Assembly (NCBI GenBank): GCA_963580455.1
Contig: OY756960.1
Coordinates: forward strand, 1,054,001 to 1,118,000
Length of the DNA: 64,000 nucleotides
DNA from: Euonymus europaeus
Taxonomy: Eukaryota; Streptophyta; Magnoliopsida; Celastrales; Celastraceae
Direction: 5' to 3'
A program made the translations under genes and the position numbers. Positions within the stretch are counted from its first letter, which is position 1. Every line of letters begins with the position of its first letter. Of this stretch, positions 1 through 11,587 are shown one piece after another. The notes beneath the pieces are model-generated. The model was not told where the DNA came from and made no database searches. It saw nothing but the letters and a program-made list of their open reading frames with translations.

Positions 1-3000
1 GATTTTTAGCTTGATTACACACTACTTTTCGAGCTCTACGATCCTGGGGTTTCGGATTTTGATTTCAGAACTCGTGGCTAGTTGGTCTCGTTTCACCTAT
101 TTAGCCGCGAAATTTGGTTTCTTTACGTAAACGGTTTTATGAATATCCGTTGACTCCGAGTTCTGAATTCGGTGATTTTTAGTTTGATTTCACACTACTT
201 TTCGAGCTCTACAATCCTGGCGTTTCGGATTTTGATTTCAGAACTCGTGGCTAGTAGGTCTTGTTTCACCTAGTTAGCCGCGAAATGTGGTTTCTTTACG
301 TAAACGGTTTTATGAATATCCGTTGACTCCGAGTCCTGAATTCGGTGATTTTTAGCTTGATTACACATTACTTTTCGAGCTCTACGATCCTGGCGTTTCG
401 GATTTTGATTTCAGAACTCGTGGCTAGTTGGTCTCGTTTCACCTAGTTAGCCGCGAAATGTGGTTTCTTTACGTAAACGGTTTTATGAATATCCGTTGAC
501 TCCGAGTTCTGAATTCGGTGATTTTTTGTTTGATTTCACACTACTTTTCGAGCTCTACAATCCTGGCGTTTCGGATTTTGATTTCAGAACTCGTGGCTAG
601 TAGGTCTCGTTTCACCTAGTTAGCCGCGAAATGTGGTTTCTTTACGTAAACGATTTTATGAATATCCGTTGACTCCGAGTTCTGAATTCGGTGATTTTTA
701 GCTTGATTACACACTACTTTTCGAGCTCTACGATCCTGGGGTTTCGGATTTTGATTTCAGAACTCGTGGCTAGTTGGTGTCGTTTCACCTATTTAGCCGC
801 GAAATTTGGTTTCTTTACGTAAACGGTTTTATGAATATCCGTTGACTCCGAGTTCTGAATTCGGTGATTTTTAGTTTGATTTCACACTACTTTTCGAGCT
901 CTACAATCCTGGCGTTTCGGATTTTGATTTCAGAACTCGTGGCTAGTAGGTCTCGTTTCACCTAGTTAGCCGCGAAATGTGGTTTCTTTACGTAAACGAT
1001 TTTATGAATATCCGTTGACTCCGAGTTCTGAATTCGGTGATTTTTAGCTTGATTACACACTACTTTTCGAGCTCTACGATCCTGGGGTTTCGGATTTTGA
1101 TTTCAGAACTCGTAGCTAGTTGGTCTCGTTTCACCTATTTAGCCGCGAAATTTGGTTTCTTTACGTAAACGGTTTTATGAATATCCGTTGACTCCGAGTT
1201 CTGAATTCGGTGATTTTTAGTTTGATTTCACACTACTTTTCGAGCTCTACAATCCTGGCATTTCGGATTTTGATTTCAGAACTCGTGGCTAGTAGGTCTC
1301 GTTTCACCTAGTTAGCCGCGAAATGTGGTTTCTTTACGTAAACGATTTTATGAATATCCGTTGACTCCGAGTTCTGAATTCGGTGATTTTTAGCTTGATT
1401 ACACACTACTTTTCGTGCTCTACGATCCTGCGGTTTCGGATTTTGATTTCAGAACTCGTGGCTAGTTGGTCTCGTTTCACCTATTTAGCCGCGAAATTTG
1501 GTTTCTTTACGTAAACGGTTTTATGAATATCCGTTGACTCCGAGTTCTGAATTCGGTGATTTTTAGTTTGATTTCACACTACTTTTCAAGCTCTACAATC
1601 CTGGAGTTTCGGATTTTGATTTCAGAACTCGTGGCTAGTAGGTCTTGTTTCACCTAGTTAGCCGCGAAATGTGGTTTCTTTACGTAAACGGTTTTATGAA
1701 TATCCGTTGACTCCGAGTCCTGAATTCGGTGATTTTTAGCTTGATTACACATTACTTTTCGAGCTCTACGATCCTGGCGTTTCGGATTTTGATTTCAGAA
1801 CTCGTGGCTAGTTGGTCTCGTTTCACCTAGTTAGCCGCGAAATGTGGTTTCTTTACGTAAACGGTTTTATGAATATCCGTTGACTCCGAGTTCTGAATTC
1901 GGTGATTTTTAGATTGATTTCACACTACTTTTCGAGCTCTACAATCCTGGGGTTTCGGATTTTGATTACAGAACTTTTGGCTAGTTGGTCTCGTTTCACC
2001 TAGTTAGCCGCGAAATGTGGTTTCTTTACGTAAACGGTTTTATGAATATCCGTTGACTCCGGGTTCTGAATTCGGTGATTTTTAGCTTGATTTCACACTA
2101 ATTTTCGAGCTCTACGATCCTGGCATTTCGGATTTTGATTTCAGAACTCGTGGCTAGTTGGTCTCGTTTCACCTAGTTAGCCGCGAAATGTGGTTTCTTT
2201 ACGTAAACGGTTTTATGAATATCCGTTGACTCCGAGTTCTGAATTCGGTGATTTTTAGATTGATTTCACACTACTTTTCGAGCTCTACAATCCTGGGGTT
2301 TCGGATTTTGATTTCAGAACTTTTGGCTAGTTGGTCTCGTTTCACCTAGTTAGCCGCGAAATGTGGTTTCTTTACGTAAACGGTTTTATGAATATCCGTT
2401 GACTCCGGGTTCTGAATTCGGTGATTTTTAGCTTGATTTCACACTAATTTTCGAGCTCTACGATCCTGCCATTTCGGATTTTGATTTCAGAACTCGTGCC
2501 TAGTTGGTCTCGTTTCACCTAGTTAGCCGCGAAATGTGGTTTCTTTACGTAAACGGTTTTATGAATATCCGTTGACTCCGAGTCCTGAATTCGGTGATTT
2601 TTAGCTTGATTACACATTACTTTTCGAGCTCTACGATCCTGGCGTTTCGGATTTTGATTTCAGAACTCGTGGCTAGTTGGTCTCATTTCACCTAGTTAGC
2701 CGCGAATTGTGGTTTCTTTACGTAAACGGTTTTATGAATATCCGTTGACTCCGAGTTCTGAATTCGGTGATTTTTAGCTTGCTTTCACACTACTTTTCGA
2801 GCTCTACGATCCTGGCGTCTCGGATTTTGATTTCAGAACTCGTGGCTAGTTGGTCTCGTTTCACCTAGTTAGCCGCGAAATGTGGTTTCTTTACGTAAAC
2901 GGTTTTATGAATATCCGTTGACTCCGAGTTCTGAATTCGATGATTTTTAGCTTGATTTCACACTAATTTTCGAGCTCTACGATCCTGGCGTTTCGGATTT

Positions 3001-3806
3001 TGATTTCAGAACTCGTGGCTAGTTGGTCTCGTTTCACCTAGTTAGCCGCGAAATGTGGTTTCTTTACGTAAACGGTTTTATGAATATCCGTTGAGTCCGA
3101 GTTCTGAATTCGGTGATTTTTAGCTTGATTTCACACTACTTTTCGAGCTCTACAATCCTGGCGTCTCGGATTTTGATTTCAGAACTCGTGGCTAGTTGGT
3201 CTCGTTTCACCTAGTTAGCCGCGAAATGTGGTTTCTTTACGTAAACGATTTTATGAATATCCGTTGACTCCGAGTTCTGAATTCGGTGATTTTTAGCTCG
3301 ATTACACACTACTTTTCGAGCTCTACGATCCTGGGGTTTCGGATTTTGATTTCAGAACTCGTGGCTAGTTGGTCTCGTTTCACCTATTTAGCCGCGAAAT
3401 TTGGTTTCTTTACGTAAACGGTTTTATGAATATCCGTTGACTCCGAGTTCTGAATTCGGTGATTTTTAGTTTGATTTCACACTACTTTTCGAGCTCTACA
3501 ATCCTGGCGTTTCGGATTTTGATTTCAGAACTCGTGGCTAGTAGGTCTCGTTTCACCTAGTTAGCCGCGAAATGTGGTTTCTTTACGTAAACGGTTTTAT
3601 GAATATCCGTTGACTCCGAGTCCTGAATTCGGTGATTTTTAGCTTGATTACACATTACTTTTCGAGCTCTACGATCCTGGCGTTTCGGATTTTGATTTCA
3701 GAACTCCTGGCTAGTTGGTCTCGTTTCACCTAGTTAGCCGCGAAATGTGGTTTCTTTACGTAAACGGTTTTATGAATATCCGTTGACTCCGAGTTCTGAA
3801 TTCGGT
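1..3806 (+). repeat. Block A: dimer-rich satellite, 22 monomers
   Basis: Two monomer kinds alternate. One has CGATCCTGGGG, TAGTTGG, CTATTTAGCC and GAAATTTGG (starts at 1, 693, 1039, 1385 and 3288). The other has AGTTTGATTT, CAATCCTGGCG and TAGTAGG (starts at 174, 866, 1212, 1558 and 3461). This gives 346-bp dimers at monomers 1-2, 5-6, 7-8, 9-10 and 20-21. Further markers of this block are ACACATTAC, GAGTCCTGAATTC and AACGATTTTATG. Monomers 10-11 echo monomers 2-3 at a lag of 1384 bp. Two AACTTTTGGC monomers (starts 1904 and 2250) form another 346-bp pair. No deletion monomer occurs here, and every copy is 173 bp. Confidence 0.88.
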
Positions 3807-6800
3807 GATTTTTAGCTTGATTTCACACTACTTTTCGAGCTCTACAATCCTGGCATTTCAGATTTTGATTTCAGAACTCGTGGCTAGTTGGTCTCGTTTC
3901 ACCTAGTTGGCCGCGAAATGTGGTTTCTTTACGTAAACGGTTTTATGAATATCCGTTGACTCCAAGTTCTGAATTCGGTGATTTTTAGCTTGATTTCACA
4001 CTAATTTTTGAGCTCTACGATCTTGGAGTTTCGGATTTTGATTTCAGTACTCGTGGCTAGTTGGTCTCGTTTCACCTAGTTAGCCGCGAAATGTGGTTTC
4101 TTTACGTAAACGGTTTTATGAATATCCGTTGACTCCGAGTTCTGAATTCGGTGATTTTTAGCTTGATTTCACACTACTTTTTGAGCTCTACAATCCTGGC
4201 GTTTCGGATTTTGATTTCAGAACTCGTGGCTAGTAGGTCTCGTTTCACCTAGTTAGCCGCGAAATGTGGTTTCTTTACGTAAACGGTTTTATGAATATCC
4301 GTTGACTCCGAGTTCTGAATTCGGTGATTTTTAGCTTGATTTCACACTACTTTTCGAGCTCTACAATCCTGGCGTTTCGGATTTTGATTTCAGAACTCGT
4401 GGCTAGTTGGTCTCGTTTCACCTAGTTAGCCGCGAAATGTGGTTTCTTTACGTAAACGGTTTTATGAATATCCGTTGACTCCGAGTTCTGAATTCGGTGA
4501 TTTTTAGCTTGATTTCACATTACTTTTCGAGCTCTACAATCCTGGCGTTTCGGATTTTGATTTCAGAACTCGTGGCTAGTAGGTCTCGTTTCACCTAGTT
4601 AGCCGCGAAATGTGGTTTCTTTACGTAAACGGTTTTATGAATATCCGTTGACTCCGAGTTCTGAATTCGGTGATTTTTAGCTTGATTTCACACTTCTTTT
4701 CGAGCTCTACGATCCTGGCGTTTCGGATTTTGATTTCAGAACTCGTGGCTAGTTGGTCTTGTTTCACCTAGTTAGCCGCGAAATGTGGTTTCTTTACGTA
4801 AACGGTTTTATGAATATCCGTTGACTCCGAGTTCTGAATTCGGTGATTTTTAGCTTGATTTCACACTACTTTTCGAGCTCTACAATCCTGGCATTTCAGA
4901 TTTTGATTTCAGAACTCGTGGCTAGTTGGTCTCGTTTCACCTAGTTAGCCGCGAAATGTGGTTTCTTTACGTAAACGGTTTTATGAATATCCATTGACTC
5001 CAAGTTCTGAATTCGGTGATTTTTAGCTTGATTTCACACTAATTTTCGAGCTCTACGATCTTGGAGTTTCGGATTTTTATTTCAGTACTCGTGGCTAGTT
5101 GGTCTCGTTTCACCTAGTTAGCCGCGAAATGTGGTTTCTTTACGTAAACGGTTTTATGAATATCTGTTGACTCCGAGTTCTGAATTCGGTGATTTTTAGC
5201 TTGATTTCACACTACTTTTCGAGCTCTACGATCCTGGCGTTTCGGATTTTGATTTCAGAACTCGTGGCTAGTTGGTCTCGTTTCACCTAGTTAGCCGCGA
5301 AATGTGGTTTCTTTACGTAAACGGTTTTATGAATATCCGTTGACTCCGAGTTCTGAATTCGGTGATTTTTAGCTTGATTTCACACTACTTTTCGAGCTCT
5401 ACAATCCTGGCATTTCAGATTTTGATTTCAGAACTCGTGGCTAGTTGGTCTCGTTTCACCTAGTTAGCCGCGAAATGTGGTTTCTTTACGTAAACGGTTT
5501 TATGAATATCCGTTGACTCCAAGTTCTGAATTCGGTGATTTTTAGCTTGATTTCACACTAATTTTTGAGCTCTACGATCTTGGAGTTTCGGATTTTGATT
5601 TCAGTACTCGTGGCTAGTTGGTCTCGTTTCACCTAGTTAGCCGCGAAATGTGGTTTCTTTACGTAAACGGTTTTATGAATATCCGTTGACTCCGAGTTCT
5701 GAATTCGGTGATTTTTAGCTTGATTTCACACTACTTTTTGAGCTCTACAATCCTGGCGTTTCGGATTTTGATTTCAGAACTCGTGGCTAGTTGGTCTCGT
5801 TTCACCTAGTTAGCCGCGAAATGTGGTTTCTTTACGTAAACGGTTTTATGAATATCCGTTGACTCCGAGTTCTGAATTCGGTGATTTTTAGCTTGATTTC
5901 ACACTACTTTTCGAGATCTACAATCCTGGCGTTTCGGATTTTGATTTCAGAACTCGTGGCTAGTAGGTCTCGTTTCACCTAGTTAGCCGCGAAATGTGGT
6001 TTCTTTACGTAAACGGTTTTATGAATATCCGTTGACTCCGAGTTCTGAATTCGGTGATTTTTAGCTTGATTTCACACTACTTTTCGAGCTCTACAATCCT
6101 GGCATTTCAGATTTTGATTTCAGAACTCGTGGCTAGTTGGTCTCGTTTCACCTAGTTAGCCGCGAAATGTGGTTTCTTTACGTAAACGGTTTTATGAATA
6201 TCCGTTGACTCCAAGTTCTGAATTCGGTGATTTTTAGCTTGATTTCACACTAATTTTTGAGCTCTACGATCTTGGAGTTTCGGATTTTGATTTCAGTACT
6301 CGTGGCTAGTTGGTCTCGTTTCACCTAGTTAGCCGCGAAATGTGGTTTCTTTACGTAAACGGTTTTATGAATATCCGTTGACTCCGAGTTCTGAATTCGG
6401 TGATTTTTAGCTTGATTTCACACTACTTTTCGAGCTCTACAATCCTGGCGTTTCGGATTTTGATTTCAGAACTCGTGGCTAGTTGGTCTCGTTTCATCTA
6501 GTTAGCCGCGAAATGTGGTTTCTTTACGTAAACGGTTTTATGAATATCCGTTGACTCCGAGTTCTGAATTCGGTGATTTTTAGCTTGATTTCACATTACT
6601 TTTCGAGCTCTACAATCCTGGCGTTTCGGATTTTGATTTCAGAACTCGTGGCTAGTAGGTCTCGTTTCACCTAGTTAGCCGCGAAATGTGGTTTCTTTAC
6701 GTAAACGGTTTTATGAATATCCGTTGACTCCGAGTTCTGAATTCGGTGATTTTTAGCTTGATTTCACACTTCTTTTCGAGCTCTACGATCCTGGCGTTTC

Positions 6801-7785
6801 GGATTTTGATTTCAGAACTCGTGGCTAGTTGGTCTCGTTTCACCTAGTTAGCCGCGAAATGTGGTTTCTTTACGTAAACGGTTTTATGAATATCCGTTGA
6901 CTCCGAGTTCTGAATTCGGTGATTTTTAGCTTGATTTCACACTACTTTTCGAGCTCTACAATCCTGGCATTTCAGATTTTGATTTCAGAACTCGTGGCTA
7001 GTTGGTCTCGTTTCACCTAGTTAGCCGCGAAATGTGGTTTCTTTACGTAAACGGTTTTATGAATATCCGTTGACTCCGAGTTCTGAATTCGGTGATTTTT
7101 AGCTTGATTTCACACTACTTTTCGAGCTCTACAATCCTGGCATTTCAGATTTTGATTTCAGAACTCGTGGCTAGTTGGTCTCGTTTCACCTAGTTAGCCG
7201 CGAAATGTGGTTTCTTTACGTAAACGGTTTTATGAATATCCGTTGACTCCAAGTTCTGAATTCGGTGATTTTTAGCTTGATTTCACACTAATTTTTGAGC
7301 TCTACGATCCTGGAGTTTCGGATTTTGATTTCAGTACTCGTGGCTAGTTGGTCTCGTTTCACCTAGTTAGCCGCGAAATGTGGTTTCTTTACGTAAACGG
7401 TTTTATGAATATCCGTTGACTCCGAGTTCTGAATTCGGTGATTTTTAGCTTGATTTCACACTACTTTTTGAGCTCTACAATCCTGGCGTTTCGGATTTTG
7501 ATTTCAGAACTCGTGGCTAGTTGGTCTCGTTTCACCTAGTTAGCCGCGAAATGTGGTTTCTTTACGTAAACGGTTTTATGAATATCCGTTGACTCCGAGT
7601 TCTGAATTCGGTGATTTTTAGCTTGATTTCACACTACTTTTCGAGATCTACAATCCTGGCGTTTCGGATTTTGATTTCAGAACTCGTGGCTAGTAGGTCT
7701 CGTTTCACCTAGTTAGCCGCGAAATGTGGTTTCTTTACGTAAACGGTTTTATGAATATCCGTTGACTCCGAGTTCTGAATTCGGT
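3807..7785 (+). repeat. Block B: satellite with reused dimer cassette, 23 monomers
   Basis: A characteristic monomer has ACTAATTTTTGAGCTC or ACTAATTTTCGAGCTC, CTTGGAGTTTCGG (CCTGGAG in the last copy) and CAGTACTCG. It starts at 3980, 5018, 5537, 6229 and 7267. It is preceded by a GGCATTTCAG monomer ending in CCAAGTTC. The cassette recurs at 6, 3, 4 and 6 monomers, not at one fixed period. A longer echo exists: GAGATCTACAATCC at about 5915 returns at about 7645, a lag of exactly 1730 bp (10 monomers). ACTTCTTTTCG at about 4692 returns at about 6768, a lag of 2076 bp (12 monomers). All monomers are 173 bp. Confidence 0.85.
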
Positions 7786-8994
7786 GATTTTTAGCTTGAT
7801 TTCACACTACTTTTCGAGCTCTACGATCCTGGCGTTTCGGATTTTGATTTCAGAACTCGTGGCTAGTTGGTCTCGTTTCAACTAGTTAGCCGCGAAATGT
7901 GGTTTCTTTACGTAAACGGTTTTATGAATATCCGTTGACTCCGAGTTCTGAATTCGGTGATTTTTAGCTTGATTTCACACTAATTTTCGAGCTCTACGAT
8001 CCTGACGTTTCGGATTTTGATTTCAGAACTCGTAGCTAGTTGGTCTCGTTTCACCTAGTTAGCCGCGAAATGTGGATCTTTACGTAAACGGTTTTATGAA
8101 TATCCGTTGACTCCGAGTTCTGAATTCGGTGATTTTTAGCTTGATTTCACACTACTTTTCGAGCTCTACAATCCTGGCGTTTCGGATTTTGATTTCAGAA
8201 CTCGTGGCTAGTAGGTCTCGTTTCACCTAGTTAGCCGCGAAATGTGGTTTCTTTACGTAAACGGTTTTATGAATATCCGTTGACTCCGAGTTCTGAATTC
8301 GGTGATTTTTAGCTTGATTTCACACTACTTTTCGAGCTCTACGATCTTGGAGTTTCGGATTTTGATTTCAGTACTCGTGGCTAGTTGGTCTCGTTTCACC
8401 TAGTTAGCCGTGAAATGTGGTTTCTTTACGTAAACGGTTTTATGAATATCCGGTGACTCCGAGTTCTGAATTCGGTGATTTTTAGCTTGATTACACACTA
8501 CTTTTCGAGCTCTACGATCCTGGCGTTTCGGATTTTGATTTCAGAACTCGTGGCTAGTTGGTCTCGTTTCACCTATTTAGCCGCGAAATGTGGTTTCTTT
8601 ACGTAAACGGTTTTATGAATATCCGTTGACTCCGAGTTCTGAATTCGGTGATTTTTAGCTTGATTTCACACTAATTTTCGAGCTCTACGATCCTGACGTT
8701 TCGGATTTTGATTTCAGAACTCGTGGCTAGTTTGTCTCGTTTCACCTAGTTAGCCGCGAAATGTGGATCTTTACGTAAACGGTTTTATGAATATCCGTTG
8801 ACTCCGAGTTCTGAATTCGGTGATTTTTAGCTTGATTTCACACTACTTTTCGAGCTCTACGATCCTGGCGTTTCCGATTTTGATTTCAGAACTCGTGGCT
8901 AGTTGGTCTCGTTTCACCTATTTAGCCGCGAAATGTGGTTTCTTTACGTAAACTGTTTTATGAATATCCGTTGACTCCGAGTTCTGAATTCGGT
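7786..8994 (+). repeat. Block C, first copy of 7-monomer tandem duplication
   Basis: This is a unit of 1209 bp with seven monomers, two of them 172 bp. Diagnostic variants in order are TTTCAACTAG (about 7878), CCTGACG with CGTAGCTAG and TGTGGATC (start 7959), TAGTAGG (start 8131), CAGTACTCG with TAGCCGTGAAATG and CCGGTGACTCC (start 8304), GATTACACAC with CTATTTAGCC (start 8477), CCTGACG with TAGTTTGTCTCG and TGTGGATC (start 8650), and TTTCCGATTTTG with AACTGTTTTATG (start 8822). The next 1209 bp repeat the same series. Confidence 0.93.
7959..8130 (+). repeat. Type example of the 172-bp TGTGGATC deletion monomer
   Basis: Here TGTGGTTTCTTTACG reads TGTGGATCTTTACG, one base shorter. It is the first of 33 such monomers. 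Many of them, but not all, also carry CGTAGCTAG or CCTGACG. None occur before 7959 or after 52557. Those starting at 31467, 37345, 40284, 42359, 46508 and 48582 read TGTGCATC. A simple path is one TTT-to-A type change followed by spread, with a later G-to-C change inside block E. They are good register markers because each shifts the phase by one base. Confidence 0.93.
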
Positions 8995-10203
8995 GATTTT
9001 TAGCTTGATTTCACACTACTTTTCGAGCTCTACGATCCTGGCGTTTCGGATTTTGATTTCAGAACTCGTGGCTAGTTGGTCTCGTTTCAACTAGTTAGCC
9101 GCGAAATGTGGTTTCTTTACGTAAACGGTTTTATGAATATCCGTTGACTCCGAGTTCTGAATTCGGTGATTTTTAGCTTGATTTCACACTAATTTTCGAG
9201 CTCTACGATCCTGACGTTTCGGATTTTGATTTCAGAACTCGTAGCTAGTTGGTCTCGTTTCACCTAGTTAGCCGCGAAATGTGGATCTTTACGTAAACGG
9301 TTTTATGAATATCCGTTGACTCCGAGTTCTGAATTCGGTGATTTTTAGCTTGATTTCACACTACTTTTCGAGCTCTACAATCCTGGCGTTTCGGATTTTG
9401 ATTTCAGAACTCGTGGCTAGTAGGTCTCGTTTCACCTAGTTAGCCGCGAAATGTGGTTTCTTTACGTAAACGGTTTTATGAATATCCGTTGACTCCGAGT
9501 TCTGAATTCGGTGATTTTTAGCTTGATTTCACACTACTTTTCGAGCTCTACGATCTTGGAGTTTCGGATTTTGATTTCAGTACTCGTGGCTAGTTGGTCT
9601 CGTTTCACCTAGTTAGCCGTGAAATGTGGTTTCTTTACGTAAACGGTTTTATGAATATCCGGTGACTCCGAGTTCTGAATTCGGTGATTTTTAGCTTGAT
9701 TACACACTACTTTTCGAGCTCTACGATCCTGGCGTTTCGGATTTTGATTTCAGAACTCGTGGCTAGTTGGTCTCGTTTCACCTATTTAGCCGCGAAATGT
9801 GGTTTCTTTACGTAAACGGTTTTATGAATATCCGTTGACTCCGAGTTCTGAATTCGGTGATTTTTAGCTTGATTTCACACTAATTTTCGAGCTCTACGAT
9901 CCTGACGTTTCGGATTTTGATTTCAGAACTCGTGGCTAGTTTGTCTCGTTTCACCTAGTTAGCCGCGAAATGTGGATCTTTACGTAAACGGTTTTATGAA
10001 TATCCGTTGACTCCGAGTTCTGAATTCGGTGATTTTTAGCTTGATTTCACACTACTTTTCGAGCTCTACGATCCTGGCGTTTCCGATTTTGATTTCAGAA
10101 CTCGTGGCTAGTTGGTCTCGTTTCACCTATTTAGCCGCGAAATGTGGTTTCTTTACGTAAACTGTTTTATGAATATCCGTTGACTCCGAGTTCTGAATTC
10201 GGT
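8995..10203 (+). repeat. Block C, second copy of 7-monomer tandem duplication
   Basis: This copy repeats the 7786-8994 unit at a lag of exactly 1209 bp. It includes rare variants seen almost nowhere else in the window: TTTCAACTAG, TAGCCGTGAAATG, CCGGTGACTCC and AACTGTTTTATG. By eye I see no difference between the two copies. Such sharing of private changes means a recent tandem duplication or a very recent conversion. The following monomer (start 10204) is not a third copy. Confidence 0.93.
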
Positions 10204-10376
10204 GATTTTTAGCTTGATTTCACACTAATTTTCGAGCTCTACGATCCTGACGTTTCGGATTTTGATTTCAGAACTCGTGGCTAGTTTGTCTCGTTTCACC
10301 TAGTTAGCCGCGAAATGTGGTTTCTTTACGTAAACGGTTTTATGAATATCCGTTGACTCCGAGTTCTGAATTCGGT
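10204..10376 (+). repeat. Probable chimeric monomer closing block C
   Basis: The first part (ACTAATTTT, CCTGACG, TAGTTTGTCTCG) matches the sixth monomer of the block C unit (8650 and 9859). The end reads TGTGGTTTC instead of TGTGGATC and the copy is 173 bp. A switch between about 10288 and 10320 from that monomer to an ordinary one would explain it and would mark the right edge of the block C amplification. A reversion by conversion is an alternative. Confidence 0.6.
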
Positions 10377-11587
10377 GATTTTTAGCTTGATTTCACACTA
10401 CTTTTCGAGCTCTACAATCCTGGCGTTTCGGATTTTGATTTCAGAACTCGTGGCTAGTAGGTCTCGTTTCACCTAGTTAGCCGCGAAATGTGGTTTCTTT
10501 ACGTAAACGGTTTTATGAATATCCGTTGACTCCGAGTTCTGAATTCGGTGATTTTTAGCTTGATTTCACACTACTTTTCGAGCTCTACGATCCTGGCGTT
10601 TCGGATTTTGATTTCAGAACTCGTGGCTAGTTGGTCTCGTTTCACCTAGTTAGCCGCGAAATGTGGTTTCTTTACGTAAACGGTTTTATGAATATCCGTT
10701 GACTCCGAGTTCTGAATTCGGTGATTTTTAGCTTGATTTCACACTACTTTTCGAGCTATACAATCCTGGGGTTTCGGATTTTGATTTCAGAACTCGTGGC
10801 TAGTAGGTCTCGTTTCACCTAGTTAGCCGCGAAATGTGGTTTCTTTACGTAAACGGTTTTATGAATATCCGTTGACTCCGAGTTCTGAATTCGGTGATTT
10901 TTAGCTTGATTTCACACTACTTTTCGAGCTCTACGATCCTGGCGTTTCGGAATTTGATTTCAGAACTCGTGGCTAGTTGGTCTCGTTTCACCTAGTTAGC
11001 CGCGAAATGTGGTTTCTTTACGTAAACGGTTTTATGAATATCCGTTGACTCCGAGTTCTGAATTCGGTGATTTTTAGCTTGATTTCACACTACTTTTCGA
11101 GCTCTACAATCTTAGCGTTTCGGATTTTGATTTCAGAACTCGTGGCTAGTTGGTCTCGTTTCACCTAGTTAGCCGCGAAATGTGGTTTCTTTATGTAAAC
11201 GGTTTTATGAATATCCGTTGACTCCGAGTTCTGAATTCGGTGATTTTTAGCTTGATTACACACTACTTTTCGAGCTCTACGATCCTGGCTTTTCGGATTT
11301 TGATTTCAGAACTCGTGGCTAGTTGGTCTCGTTTCACCTAGTTAGCCGCGAAATGTGGTTTCTTTACGTAAACGGTTTTATGAATATCCGTTGACTCCGA
11401 GTTCTGAATTCGGTGATTTTTAGCTTGATTTCACACTACTTTTCGAGCTCTACAATCCTGGCATTTCAGATTTTTATTTCAGAACTCGTGGCTAGTTGGT
11501 CTCGTTTCACCTAGTTAGCCGCGAAATGTGGTTTCTTTACGTAAACGGTTTTATGAATATCCGTTGACTCCGAGTTCTGAATTCGGT

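Noticed and set aside
149..154. TTGACT as a plant W-box (WRKY site) in every monomer
   Set aside because: A six-base match within a satellite with no adjacent gene has no predictive value, and it is present only because it is in the consensus.
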